From NCBI GenBank assembly GCA_964482535.1, contig CAYZXU010000040.1:1-20209 (forward strand): a DNA stretch of 20,209 nt. The letters are read 5' to 3'. The notes under the pieces are model-generated. The model was not told the DNA's origin. It did no database searches and was given only the letters and a program-made list of their open reading frames with translations. Shown in pieces: positions 12,382 to 20,209 of this stretch (positions are counted from its first letter, which is position 1; each line of letters begins with the position of its first letter). A program made the translations under genes and the position numbers. Source of the stretch: CAYZXU01 sp964482535 (GTDB lineage Bacteria; Desulfobacterota; Desulfobacteria; Desulfobacterales; BuS5).

Positions 12382-13614
12382 TTACAGCTTTCCCATGGCT
12401 TTTATCCTCTCCATTACCGGAGGATGTGAATAATTAAGAAAAACATAAAAAGGGTGGGGAGTCAGGTTGGAAAGGTTATCAACGGAAAGTTTTTTTAGCG
12501 CAGATGCCATGGCATCGGAATTTTTTGCTGTTTTTACTGCAAAGCTGTCAGCCTCAAACTCATTTTTGCGCGAGTACATATTAAGAAAAATTCCTGTAAA
12601 GAATCCTATGGGAGAGTACAGCATACCGAAAAAGATAAGCCCTGCATAAACAGACTGCTGTTTCATATAAAAAGCGTCAAAAAGCATCCTGTTTGATATA
12701 AAAAGCGACAACAGATAAAACATTACCCCTATCTGGGCTATACTGAAAAGCATCATCTTGATGATATGCTTTTTTTTATAATGTCCCATTTCATGGGCTA
12801 ATACGGATACAAGTTCATCTACTGTATGCTTTTCAATAAGAGTGTCAAACAGGACTATCCGCCTGTTTTTGCCAAAACCCGTAAAAAATGCATTTGATTT
12901 GGCTGATCGCCTGGAGCCGTCCATAACATAGACATTTTCAAGTAAAAAATCTATGGATTCAGCATAGGAAACAATCGCATCTTTTAATTCACCTTCTTCA
13001 AGCGGGGTAAACTTGTTAAATAGAGGCATTATCCAGGTTGGAGCAACAAACTGAATTAACAGCATAAATAATGCTGTGGCTGACCAGCAGAGCCACCAGG
13101 CTCTGTTTCCTGCATATTCAAAAAAAATCAATATGCCTGCCAGCAGAACCCCTCCTATAATTACAAAAAGGACCACACCCTTTACTGAATCAATTATAAA
13201 TGTTTTTAAGGTGGTCTTGTTAAAACCGAATTTTTCTTCGATAACAAAAGTGGAATAGAGCAAAAAAGGTATGGTTAAAAAATATTTTAACAGCAGTAAT
13301 GCGCCTATATAACAAAGACCTGTGAGAATACCCCCTTTATTAAAGCTTCTAACCCACTGGTCGAGCATGGGGAAAAATTTACCAAACCACAAAAAAATAA
13401 TTAAAATAAGATCAAACCCTGAGTCAACCCAGCCGAACAAGGTGTTTGTTTTAAGATATTCTTTAGATTTATTATAAGTTTCAGTATGATACAACCCCTT
13501 AAATGCTTTGGGAAGTGGAACAGGCAACATCTTAAGGTTTAGAAAATCTGAAAAAAAATGAAGTGTGAAATCAGCAATAATCGAAAAAAGAATTATGACG
13601 GCAATACAATTCAA
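12382..13614 (-). CDS. M48-family membrane zinc protease (Ste24/CAAX prenyl protease 1-like)
   Basis: 410 residues with several hydrophobic helices (about 1-26, 64-83, 94-125, 145-167, 172-195, 285-307, 322-345). The zinc motif HEMGH is at 274-278, and the third ligand region RKNEFEAD (349-356) follows. The HTVDELVSVLAHE run and the N-terminal FKGLYHTETYNKSKEY are typical of the Ste24p branch rather than the shorter HtpX. In bacteria such proteins are thought to act in membrane protein quality control; prenylated substrates are not expected. The start appears to be a TTG two bases after the stop of the IHF/HU gene, because an in-frame stop lies just upstream and the next ATG would delete the first membrane segment; translation is therefore probably coupled. 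Confidence 0.88.
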   Translation of the reverse strand: MNCIAVIILFSIIADFTLHFFSDFLNLKMLPVPLPKAFKGLYHTETYNKSKEYLKTNTLFGWVDSGFDLILIIFLWFGKFFPMLDQWVRSFNKGGILTGLCYIGALLLLKYFLTIPFLLYSTFVIEEKFGFNKTTLKTFIIDSVKGVVLFVIIGGVLLAGILIFFEYAGNRAWWLCWSATALFMLLIQFVAPTWIMPLFNKFTPLEEGELKDAIVSYAESIDFLLENVYVMDGSRRSAKSNAFFTGFGKNRRIVLFDTLIEKHTVDELVSVLAHEMGHYKKKHIIKMMLFSIAQIGVMFYLLSLFISNRMLFDAFYMKQQSVYAGLIFFGMLYSPIGFFTGIFLNMYSRKNEFEADSFAVKTAKNSDAMASALKKLSVDNLSNLTPHPFYVFLNYSHPPVMERIKAMGKL

Positions 13615-13616
13615 TA

Positions 13617-13901
13617 TTATGTCTTATTAATTAAATCGCGTAATTTACCTGAACACCGGAATGTTATAACTCTTCTTTTAGCAAGAATCAGCTCCTCGCC
13701 TGTGGAAGGGTTTCTGCCTTTACGTTCTTTTTTATCCTTTACACAGAATTTTCCAAAACCGCTTATTAAGAGTTCTTCTCCATCAGCAAGCGTAGTTTTT
13801 ATAATCTTCAAAAGGGCTTCAAAAAGTTCGGTTGTTCTGTTTCTTGGGGTGCCTATTTCTTCCTGTAAAGAATCAATAAGTTGAGCTTTAGTAAGGGTCA
13901 T
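13617..13901 (-). CDS. ihfA: IHF/HU-family DNA-bending protein, closest to IHF alpha
   Basis: A 94-residue histone-like protein started at the ATG 13901-13899, with AGGAG ten bases upstream; a longer TTG frame has no such support. ISGFGKF (46-52), GRNPSTGEE (62-70, with the DNA-intercalating proline P65) and AKRRVITFR (74-82) identify the family. The TLTKAQLIDSL opening and KDKKERKGRNP wording resemble IHF alpha more than HU, though the split is not certain from one sequence. IHF bends DNA and often helps sigma-54 activators reach the promoter, of interest given two such activators here. It lies 57 bases downstream of tRNA-Pro and is followed by the protease start two bases after its stop. 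Confidence 0.85.
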   Translation of the reverse strand: MTLTKAQLIDSLQEEIGTPRNRTTELFEALLKIIKTTLADGEELLISGFGKFCVKDKKERKGRNPSTGEELILAKRRVITFRCSGKLRDLINKT

Positions 13902-13957
13902 ATTTTTTTCACTCCTGTTGTGCAATTATTTCATCTTAATATTTTTACCGGAAAATT

Positions 13958-14034
13958 TGGTCGGGACGACTGGATTTGAACCAGCGACCCCAGCGTCCCG
14001 AACGCTGTGCTCTACCAGGCTGAGCCACGTCCCG
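13958..14034 (-). tRNA. tRNA-Pro (anticodon CGG)
   Basis: On the minus strand the cloverleaf closes with acceptor arms CGGGACG and CGTCCCG, discriminator A and an encoded CCA at 13960-13958. D arm GTGGCTCAGCCTGGTAGAGC, anticodon stem CAGCG/CGCTG around loop TTCGGGA (anticodon CGG, reads CCG), and T arm GCTGG-TTCAAAT-CCAGT complete it. The CCTGG D-loop is typical of bacterial tRNA-Pro. Confidence 0.95.
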
Positions 14035-14053
14035 ATTAATCATTTTTTACAAT

Positions 14054-14082
14054 TTTTTATTTTAGTTATTAATAATTGTCAA
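14054..14082 (-). promoter_or_regulatory. promoter for tRNA-Pro (and possibly ihfA and the protease gene)
   Basis: On the minus strand TTGACA (14082-14077), a 17-base spacer and TAAAAA (14059-14054). The start would fall about a dozen bases before the tRNA. No terminator is seen between the tRNA and ihfA, so the unit may continue. Confidence 0.5.
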
Positions 14083-14123
14083 TTAAAAACAGTCATTCTC
14101 TTGATAAGCAAAATCCACATGAA

Positions 14124-15413
14124 CTATTTAAAAGGATTGTTTACCATAATCGTTTCATCTCTTCCAGGCCCGACAGAAATAATATCCACTGGAGTTTCGG
14201 TAATCTCTTCAATCCTTTTAAGATAATTAATTGTATTTTCAGGCAGGTCTTCTTTTTTTCTTATACATGAAATATCCTCAGACCATCCTGGAAAAGTCTC
14301 GTAAACAGGCTTGCAGCCTGAAAGCACCTTTAAACTTACTGGAAAATCTTTTATAATCTGACCCTTATATTTGTAACCGGTACAAATATTAATGGAATCG
14401 AGACCTCCGAGAACATCAAGTTTTGTAACAGCCAGACCGGTTAATCCGTTTAACCGTTTGGCATTATTTACTATCACTATATCCAGCCAGCCGCACCTGC
14501 GTTTTCTTCCGGTTGTTGCCCCAACTTCAGCACCTTTTTTCTGTATTTTATCACCTGTTTCATCGAACAGCTCTGTTGGAAAGGGTCCCTCTCCCACCCT
14601 TGTTGTGTATGCTTTTACTATACCTTCTACACCTGTAATGCTCTTTGGACCGATTCCTGAACCGCTGCAAGCATTTCCGGAAACTGTATTTGATGAAGTT
14701 ACAAAAGGATAGGTACCATGGTCAATATCAAGATGGGTCCCCTGGGCTCCCTCAAAGAGCGTCTGCATCCCGGATTCTATGCCATTATTAATTTCAACGG
14801 AAACATTTGCAACATACGGCGCAAGTTTATCCGCAAATTCTTTGTACTGTTCAACTATGGTTTCAGCTTCAAGTGTTTCTGAGGACAGGTAGTTTTTCAG
14901 ATAAAAATTTTTTTCTTTAAGAATGTCTGTTAATCTTTCCTTAAAAAGCTCATAATCAATAAGATCTGCGAATCTAATTCCCCTGCGTGTTGCCTTGTCT
15001 TCATAGGAAGGTCCTATTCCGCGGCCGGTTGTCCCTATCTTTTTATCACCTTTCAGCGCTTCCCTCGCCATATCTATTTTTTTATGATAGGGCATTATCA
15101 CATGTGCTCTTTCACTTATTTTGAGCATCTCGGAGTCTATTTTAACACCCTTGTTGTTTAGATATTCGATCTCTTCTATCAAAACTTCAGGATCAACCAC
15201 AACACCGTTTCCTATAAAACATTTTTTATTCTGCAAAACCCCCGAAGGTATAAGATGGCTGATAAACTCCTCTCCGTTGACAACCATTGTATGACCTGCA
15301 TTATTTCCCCCCTGAAATCTTACTACCATATCACAAAATTCCGACAGGAGATCCACAATCTTACCTTTTCCCTCGTCTCCCCACTGAGCTCCAACAGCAA
15401 CTATGTTTGCCAC
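14124..15413 (-). CDS. purA: adenylosuccinate synthetase PurA
   Basis: Joins IMP and aspartate using GTP in the first step from IMP to AMP. It has 429 residues (E. coli 432). GDEGKGK (12-18) with catalytic D13, NNAGHT with H41, GRGIGPSYEDK, GAQGTHLDIDHGTYPFVTSS and the C-terminal SVGPGRDETI are all in place. The start is a GTG at 15413-15411 with AGGAG six bases upstream. It follows tadA by 12 bases on the same strand and probably shares its message. No terminator was seen after it before the tRNA-Pro promoter. Confidence 0.97.
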   Translation of the reverse strand: MANIVAVGAQWGDEGKGKIVDLLSEFCDMVVRFQGGNNAGHTMVVNGEEFISHLIPSGVLQNKKCFIGNGVVVDPEVLIEEIEYLNNKGVKIDSEMLKISERAHVIMPYHKKIDMAREALKGDKKIGTTGRGIGPSYEDKATRRGIRFADLIDYELFKERLTDILKEKNFYLKNYLSSETLEAETIVEQYKEFADKLAPYVANVSVEINNGIESGMQTLFEGAQGTHLDIDHGTYPFVTSSNTVSGNACSGSGIGPKSITGVEGIVKAYTTRVGEGPFPTELFDETGDKIQKKGAEVGATTGRKRRCGWLDIVIVNNAKRLNGLTGLAVTKLDVLGGLDSINICTGYKYKGQIIKDFPVSLKVLSGCKPVYETFPGWSEDISCIRKKEDLPENTINYLKRIEEITETPVDIISVGPGRDETIMVNNPFK

Positions 15414-15425
15414 TTATCTCTCCTG

Positions 15426-15890
15426 TTAAGCTTTTTTTCTCTTATTACGAAAAAAATCCTGCATCAGCCTTTTGGCCTCATCCAAACATATTCCGCTTAT
15501 AATCTCAGGCAGATGATTTAACCTAATATCTTCTGCAAAATTATATAATGAGCCTGCTGCTCCCCATTTTGAATCAAATGCGCCAAAAACAACTCTTGCA
15601 ACCCTTGAATGAATAATTGCCCCCATACACATAATACAGGGCTCGACAGTAACATAGAGAGTTGTGTTTAACAACCTGTAATTTTGAACCTTTTGACCGG
15701 CTTTGCGCAACGCCAGTATTTCCGCATGAGCTGTGGCATCGCTGAGGATTATGGTTTGGTTATGAGCAGAGGAAAGGATCCTGCCTACTTGAGAAACCAG
15801 TACCGCTCCAACCGGCACTTCATCTTTTTCATAAGCTTTTTCAGCTTCTTTAAGCGCCAGTTCCATAAATTCAGTGTGACTCAACAGCAT
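15426..15890 (-). CDS. tadA: tRNA adenosine(34) deaminase TadA
   Basis: Converts the wobble adenosine of tRNA-Arg(ACG) to inosine so that one tRNA reads CGU, CGC and CGA. It has 154 residues, normal length. Zinc ligands H55 (in THAEI, wording AHAE), C85 and C88 (EPCIMC), with proton shuttle E57, are present, as is the DEVPVGAVLV opening and the C-terminal FFRNKRKK basic tail. Start chosen at ATG 15890-15888 by family length; no Shine-Dalgarno is visible there or at the next ATG. purA follows 12 bases downstream. Its substrate tRNA gene lies 95 bases away in the opposite direction, so enzyme and substrate are divergent neighbours. Confidence 0.95.
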   Translation of the reverse strand: MLLSHTEFMELALKEAEKAYEKDEVPVGAVLVSQVGRILSSAHNQTIILSDATAHAEILALRKAGQKVQNYRLLNTTLYVTVEPCIMCMGAIIHSRVARVVFGAFDSKWGAAGSLYNFAEDIRLNHLPEIISGICLDEAKRLMQDFFRNKRKKA

Positions 15891-15928
15891 TTTAAAATTC
15901 TTTAATACAAAATTGTTTCAAGTTGTTA

Positions 15929-15957
15929 TTGACATAATTTAAAATTTAACTTAGAAA
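15929..15957 (+). promoter_or_regulatory. promoter for tRNA-Arg and probably fabH
   Basis: A perfect TTGACA at 15929-15934, a 17-base spacer and TAGAAA (4 of 6) at 15952-15957. The start would be about 20 bases before the tRNA. Confidence 0.5.
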
Positions 15958-15985
15958 GTTTAGGTCTTTTAATCAAGCACTATTT

Positions 15986-16062
<77 letters not shown>

Positions 16063-16078
16063 CTTTCTGGAGATTTCA

Positions 16079-17065
16079 ATGAAAGCCATCATTACCGGAA
16101 TAAGTCACTATGTTCCAGAGAACAAACTGACAAACAAATACTTTGAACAGAGACTTGACACTTCTGATGAATGGATTGTTTCAAGAACAGGAATAAAAGA
16201 AAGACATATTCTGGATAAAGAAAAAGGCGTATCTTATATGGCCTCAAAAGCTGCGAAAAAACTTCTTAAGCAAAGAGGTATCAAAGCTGACGAGATTGAA
16301 TTATTAATTATTGCCACTACCACTCCGGACATGATGTTCCCTTCCACTGCATCCATAGTACAGGATGAAATTAATGCTGCAAACTGCTGGGGTTATGATA
16401 TGGTTGCAGGGTGTTCAGGTTTTTTAAGCGCTCTGGCAACGGCTTCCCAGTTTATTGAAACAGGCAGACATAAAAAAGTGATGGTAATAGGCGCTGACAA
16501 GATGAGTTCTATTCTTGATTATCAGGATCGAAACACATGCATACTCTTTGGGGATGCAGCGGGTGCCGTACTGCTTGAACCCACAGATGACGATGAGCTG
16601 GGAATTGAGGACTTTTCTATTCATCTTGACGGATCAGGAGGAAAATATCTTAACATGCCGGCCGGCGGAAGTTTGCTACCGGCCACAATGGAAACAGTTG
16701 ATAAGAGGCTTCACTTTCTCCGCCAGGACGGGAAAACCGTATTTAAGTTTGCAGTAATGAGAATGGCTGATATCTCTAAAAAAGTTTTAGAAAAAAACGG
16801 ACTTACAAACGAAGATTTAAAATTTTATATTCCCCACCAGGCTAATTCAAGAATAATTGATTCCGTTGGAAAAAAGATTGGCTTGACTGAAGATCAAGTG
16901 GTAAAAAATATTGAAAAATATGGGAATACCACAGCTGCCACAATACCCCTTGCAATGTCGGAAGTTTTTCATGAAGGAAGGTTGAATAAGGGAGACTGGG
17001 TTATGCTGTCAGCATTTGGAACAGGTTTTATGTGGGGCAGTTTGTTGTTAAAATGGGCTATTTAA
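16079..17065 (+). CDS. fabH: 3-oxoacyl-ACP synthase III (FabH)
   Basis: Starts fatty acid synthesis by condensing acetyl-CoA (or a branched acyl-CoA) with malonyl-ACP. The open frame extends back into the tRNA, but the real start is the ATG at 16079 with GGAGA five bases upstream, giving 328 residues. The catalytic triad is C112 (VAGCSGF, in place of the common AACSGF), H253 (IPHQAN) and N283 (GNTTAAT). The N-terminal RTGIKERH and C-terminal SAFGTGF are standard. It stands alone with tRNA-Arg, has no biotin operator, and so is probably the housekeeping enzyme; a contribution to the starter unit for pimelate is possible but unsupported. The 3' end overlaps the convergent regulator gene by eight bases. 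Confidence 0.94.
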   Translation: MKAIITGISHYVPENKLTNKYFEQRLDTSDEWIVSRTGIKERHILDKEKGVSYMASKAAKKLLKQRGIKADEIELLIIATTTPDMMFPSTASIVQDEINAANCWGYDMVAGCSGFLSALATASQFIETGRHKKVMVIGADKMSSILDYQDRNTCILFGDAAGAVLLEPTDDDELGIEDFSIHLDGSGGKYLNMPAGGSLLPATMETVDKRLHFLRQDGKTVFKFAVMRMADISKKVLEKNGLTNEDLKFYIPHQANSRIIDSVGKKIGLTEDQVVKNIEKYGNTTAATIPLAMSEVFHEGRLNKGDWVMLSAFGTGFMWGSLLLKWAI

Positions 17066-18434
17066 TACCATATGACTTTATTTTACTAAGCAAAGAAGGA
17101 TGACTTATTTCAAGTCTGCGAGCTGCATGGGTACGGTTTCCTCCGGTTTTTTCAAGCACCTTTATGATCATTCTTTTCTCTAAAATTTTCCGGGATTTCT
17201 TTAAAGAATCGCCATCATAAAAATCATTCTTAATATCCACCACAAGGTCCTCCGGCAAACATTCAGGCAAAAGTTTTTCTGTTTCTGAAAAAATCACACC
17301 CCTTTCAATAACATTTTCAAGCTCTCTAACATTTCCAGGCCATTTATGCTTCAGAAGAATAGCCATTGCATTGGATGATATGCTCGTAACATCCTTGCCA
17401 AGACTTTTATTAAATCTGTTTAAAAAATGCTTGCAAAGCAAACTAATATCCTGGATCCTGTCCCTGAGAGGGGGCAGTTTAATGGGCATCACATTAATTC
17501 GATAAAAGAGATCCTCACGAAAATTACCCTTGAAAATTTCATCTTCAAGATTTTTTGCGGTGGCTGCAATAACACGGGCATCTACTTTTTTTGTTTTTGA
17601 TGAACCCACCTGCCTGATTTCACCCTCCTGTAACACCCTCAACAGTTTTACCTGTAAAGACAAGGGGAGCTCACCGATTTCATCCAGAAAAATTGTTCCT
17701 TGACAGGCGTCCTCGAAAAGACCTGTTTTATTTCTGTCCGCTCCTGTAAAAGCGCCTTTAACATGTCCGAAAAACTCACTTTCCAATAAATTTTCAGGTA
17801 TTCCACCGCAATTAACAGGGATAAAAGGTCCCTTTGCTCTTTCACCACCAAAATGTATCCCTTTGGCCACAAGCTCTTTTCCTGTTCCACTCTCACCTGT
17901 AATTAATACCGTTGTCTTATAATCAGCAACTTTCAGGGCAATCCTGAAAACAGACTGCATTGAATCACTCTTTGCAACCATGTTCCCAAAAGCATATTTT
18001 TCTTCTATACTACCGATCTTTTTTTTAAGATATATATTCTCTCTTTTAAGATTCTCCCTTTCTTCTGCTTTTTTAAGAACAAAATAGACCTCATCCCTTT
18101 TAAATGGTTTGGATATATAATCATATGCTCCCATTTTAATAGCATTAAGCGCTGTATCAATTGTTCCGTAGGCAGACATGATTATCACCGTCGTAGCTTT
18201 TATCCATTGTTTGGATTCTCTCAAAAAATCCATTCCATCCATGTTTGGCATCTTAATATCACATAGAATAAAATCATAATGGTTCTTCCGAACAAGCTGC
18301 AATCCTTCATATCCGTCTGCTGCGCTGTCAATTTCATATCCTGTCTTTTTTAGAAGACTGCTCAGCATATGACGCATATTCTGTTCATCATCTATTATCA
18401 GCAGCTTTTTTCTAACTATAGCAGGTTTATTCAT
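17058..18434 (-). CDS. NtrC-family sigma-54 response regulator
   Basis: 458 residues in three parts. Receiver (1-120): D15-D16, phosphoacceptor D59 (LCDIKMPN), S87, K109. A charged coiled linker (120-145) leads to the AAA+ domain with Walker A GESGTGKE (180-187), GAFTGA (227-232), Walker B D251-E252 and FREDLFYRIN. A Fis-type HTH ends the protein (NRTHAARRLEISHPSLL). It should activate sigma-54 promoters when phosphorylated by the kinase encoded 50 bases upstream. Targets cannot be read from the sequence; the PEP-CTERM promoter is one candidate. No good Shine-Dalgarno precedes the ATG. This intact regulator shows what the interrupted receiver/activator pair at 131-1564 would look like if fused, though its linker is longer. 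Confidence 0.95.
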   Translation of the reverse strand: MNKPAIVRKKLLIIDDEQNMRHMLSSLLKKTGYEIDSAADGYEGLQLVRKNHYDFILCDIKMPNMDGMDFLRESKQWIKATTVIIMSAYGTIDTALNAIKMGAYDYISKPFKRDEVYFVLKKAEERENLKRENIYLKKKIGSIEEKYAFGNMVAKSDSMQSVFRIALKVADYKTTVLITGESGTGKELVAKGIHFGGERAKGPFIPVNCGGIPENLLESEFFGHVKGAFTGADRNKTGLFEDACQGTIFLDEIGELPLSLQVKLLRVLQEGEIRQVGSSKTKKVDARVIAATAKNLEDEIFKGNFREDLFYRINVMPIKLPPLRDRIQDISLLCKHFLNRFNKSLGKDVTSISSNAMAILLKHKWPGNVRELENVIERGVIFSETEKLLPECLPEDLVVDIKNDFYDGDSLKKSRKILEKRMIIKVLEKTGGNRTHAARRLEISHPSLLSKIKSYGIK

Positions 18435-18484
18435 TATGCTTTTTTTAATGCATCCTGTTTAAAAATTTTCAATAGAGACTTTAT

Positions 18485-20044
18485 CTAACGAGCCAAAGGC
18501 AATAAAAGCGTCATTGTTGCGCCCGAGCCTTCCCTGGAGAATGCTTTAATATTACCTCCAAATCCTTCTATAATCATAAAAGATACATATAGCCCTAGCC
18601 CTGTACCCTTACCAGGCTCCTTGGTTGTACAAAAAGGATCAAAAATATTTTCAAGATCATCTTTAGAAATACCGGCACCATTATCCTTAAAAACAATCTT
18701 AAGCATACTGACATTATCTTGAAAATCAGGGTTAGCATCCATAACTCGATTTGTAGATATTAAAATTTCTCCATTATTTAATCCAGGTAAAGACGAAATT
18801 GCATCGGCTGAATTCAAAATTATATTCAGAAAAACCTGCCTGAGCTTATCGTGATCTGCCAGTACTTCATCATTTTCAGATGTTAAATTCAGTTTAATAT
18901 CAATATCAGCAAATAAAGGCTGAGATCGTAAAATAGAGTACAGGTCCTTAATGATTTCATTTGCAGATACTTTTTTTAATTCATCCTTTGATGGCCTTGA
19001 TAAATCAATAAGCTGCCTGATGATATGATTTATCCTGAAAATTTCATCCTCTACCCGCAGTATAAAATCATGTTTTTCATCATCGGGAATATCCTTTTGT
19101 TTCAACAGATCAATATAACCTATAACTATACCAAGAGGATTACCTATCTCATGTGCTATGCCCGATGCAAGCCTTCCAACTGATGCTAATTTTTCAGCAT
19201 TAATAATCTCTTTTTGTGCCTGTTTTAATTCAACATTAACCTTCTCGAGATATTTTACTGTTGTAAAGAGTTTCTCCTTATCTTGGGAAATACGTTTCAA
19301 CATATTATTTAAAGCTGTTGATAACTGATTTAGTTCACTGTCTTCTTTTCTCACTGCAAAAAATATTTCATTATCATCTTTATACTCATAAGCACGGTTT
19401 ACCAACCTCTGTACCGGTCTGATATATATCATGAATAGTCTTTGGAGACCTATAAATGTTAAAATAATTGTATTTATAAATATATATATAAATATTATCC
19501 TCTGAATATTTCTTAATTTTTCATACACAGGGTATAAATCGTAGACAACACTTACACCTGCATATATTTTGTCTTTTTTATATAAAGGAGCTGATATTAT
19601 AAAATTTCGGCTCTGTTTCCATAAAACTCCCCATGTTGATCCAAAAAAATTCAAACTTACCTTTCTATTTTTTATGGCCTTTTTTGTCAGGTTTTCAAGC
19701 TCATTTTTAAAATTGCAGCTTTTTTTTTCAAAATAAATCTTTCTTTGGCTTATATCCATAAGCAGGCCGACTGAACAATCAGTTTTATTTATCAAACTGC
19801 TCATAAAGTATTTAAAATCGGAATCAAGAAGCATGTTATCTTGTTCCGGTAAAGGGAGACAATTATCTTTTATGGCATTAATCAGCATATAGCCTTTAGA
19901 AACTTCAGATTTAATCATATACTTTTGAAAACTCATGATAGCAACGAGGTTTATTAAAAGCATACCAATTATTAAAACAAAAGCGATATTGATAGCCATG
20001 TTTGTTTTTAATCCACGAAAAATCAAATCAATCCCAATAGCCAA
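18485..20044 (-). CDS. membrane sensor histidine kinase, partner of the adjacent regulator
   Basis: 519 residues: first membrane helix about 17-38, an extracytoplasmic sensor region of roughly 140 residues with three cysteines (62, 90, 110), second helix about 183-208, a HAMP-like segment, then the phosphoacceptor H298 (SGIAHEIGNPLG), N-box (NIILNSADAI), and glycine boxes (DNGAGIS, GKGTGLGLY). This is the NtrB/AtoS type that pairs with NtrC-like regulators. The signal sensed is unknown; I do not recognise the sensor fold. The start is probably the TTG at 20044-20042, since FRGLKTN before the helix resembles similar kinases; the ATG at 19999 is an alternative that removes 15 residues. It lies just downstream of a ribosomal RNA operon, separated by a strong terminator. 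Confidence 0.92.
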   Translation of the reverse strand: MAIGIDLIFRGLKTNMAINIAFVLIIGMLLINLVAIMSFQKYMIKSEVSKGYMLINAIKDNCLPLPEQDNMLLDSDFKYFMSSLINKTDCSVGLLMDISQRKIYFEKKSCNFKNELENLTKKAIKNRKVSLNFFGSTWGVLWKQSRNFIISAPLYKKDKIYAGVSVVYDLYPVYEKLRNIQRIIFIYIFINTIILTFIGLQRLFMIYIRPVQRLVNRAYEYKDDNEIFFAVRKEDSELNQLSTALNNMLKRISQDKEKLFTTVKYLEKVNVELKQAQKEIINAEKLASVGRLASGIAHEIGNPLGIVIGYIDLLKQKDIPDDEKHDFILRVEDEIFRINHIIRQLIDLSRPSKDELKKVSANEIIKDLYSILRSQPLFADIDIKLNLTSENDEVLADHDKLRQVFLNIILNSADAISSLPGLNNGEILISTNRVMDANPDFQDNVSMLKIVFKDNGAGISKDDLENIFDPFCTTKEPGKGTGLGLYVSFMIIEGFGGNIKAFSREGSGATMTLLLPLAR

Positions 20045-20075
20045 TAATTATAAATTCTTCAGCAAAAAAAAAACC

Positions 20076-20112
20076 AAAAAAAAAGCCTGGAAATGTAATC
20101 ATTTCCAGGCTT
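20076..20112 (-). terminator. rho-independent terminator of the ribosomal RNA operon
   Basis: A perfect 13-bp stem, AAGCCTGGAAATG (20083-20095) and CATTTCCAGGCTT (20100-20112), with a four-base loop TAAT. On the minus strand it is followed by a run of nine T (complement of 20084-20076). It stands about 15 bases past the end of 5S rRNA. Confidence 0.95.
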
Positions 20113-20126
20113 ATAATTAAATTTTT

Positions 20127-20209
20127 CGGCAGTGTCCTACTCTCCCACACAGCTGCCCATGCAGTACCATCGGCGCAAAAGCGCTTGACTTCCGTGTTCG
20201 GGATGGGAA
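20127..20209 (-). rRNA. rrf: 5S ribosomal RNA, 3' part (continues beyond the window)
   Basis: The minus strand reads TTCCCATCCCGAACACGGAA, the conserved 5S loop region, then the GCCGATGGTACTGC and GGGAGAGTAGG segments and ends in CACTGCCG. About 83 bases are present; the 5' portion, and presumably 23S and 16S, lie beyond base 20209. Confidence 0.95.

Noticed and set aside
16079..17065. fabH as a BioZ (pimelate starter enzyme)
   Set aside because: It is a KAS III like BioZ, but it is outside the biotin operon, has no BirA operator and looks like an ordinary fabH; kept as housekeeping.

Overview
The window reads as a chromosomal segment of an AT-rich Gram-negative bacterium, most likely a Desulfobacterota (deltaproteobacterial) sulfate-reducer-like lineage. 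This is inferred from the gene content: two NtrC-type sigma-54 activators, a PEP-CTERM protein, a Ste24-like protease, and above all a biotin operon of the extended kind that I recall from comparative genomics of Desulfovibrio and Desulfotalea. No single marker fixes the genus. Genes are tightly packed, with many start/stop overlaps.

Layout. (a) 1-1564, plus strand: a lone receiver domain followed in the same reading frame, after a single TAA, by a sigma-54 AAA+ activator; together they look like an NtrC protein cut by one stop codon. (b) 1594-3353: an inverted-repeat element, a small arginine-pair protein whose last codons lie in that repeat, a terminator, and a PEP-CTERM surface protein with a good -24/-12 promoter and possible upstream activator sites. 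(c) 3354-12374: birA (minus) diverges from a nine-gene plus-strand operon bioB-bioA-hotdog A-SDR-ACP-nitroreductase-KAS-hotdog B-bioF-bioD. A clear BirA operator lies between them and covers the -35 box of bioB. (d) 12382-15890, minus: M48 protease, IHF/HU subunit, tRNA-Pro, purA and tadA. (e) 15986-17065, plus: tRNA-Arg(ACG) and fabH. (f) 17058-20209, minus: an NtrC-type response regulator, its histidine kinase, a strong terminator and the 3' part of a 5S rRNA gene.

How the genes fit together. BioF, BioA, BioD and BioB make the two rings of biotin from pimeloyl-ACP or pimeloyl-CoA. The five fatty-acid-synthesis-like genes plus the nitroreductase sit between bioA and bioF, where other bacteria carry pimelate-forming genes (bioC/bioH, bioW, bioI, bioZ), none of which is present in the window. 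They supply a ketosynthase, an SDR reductase, two hotdog proteins, a private carrier protein and a possible flavin reductase: nearly a full elongation cycle dedicated to the pimeloyl chain.

The most striking detail is that the two hotdog proteins have complementary defects. The first keeps the FabZ catalytic His but lacks the Glu; the second keeps the Glu but lacks the His. In FabZ these two residues come from opposite subunits of the dimer, so an obligate heterodimeric dehydratase is a testable possibility. The cluster type itself has been noted before; the half-site complementarity, the oversized ACP and the divergent SDR nucleotide-binding loop are the parts I would look at first.
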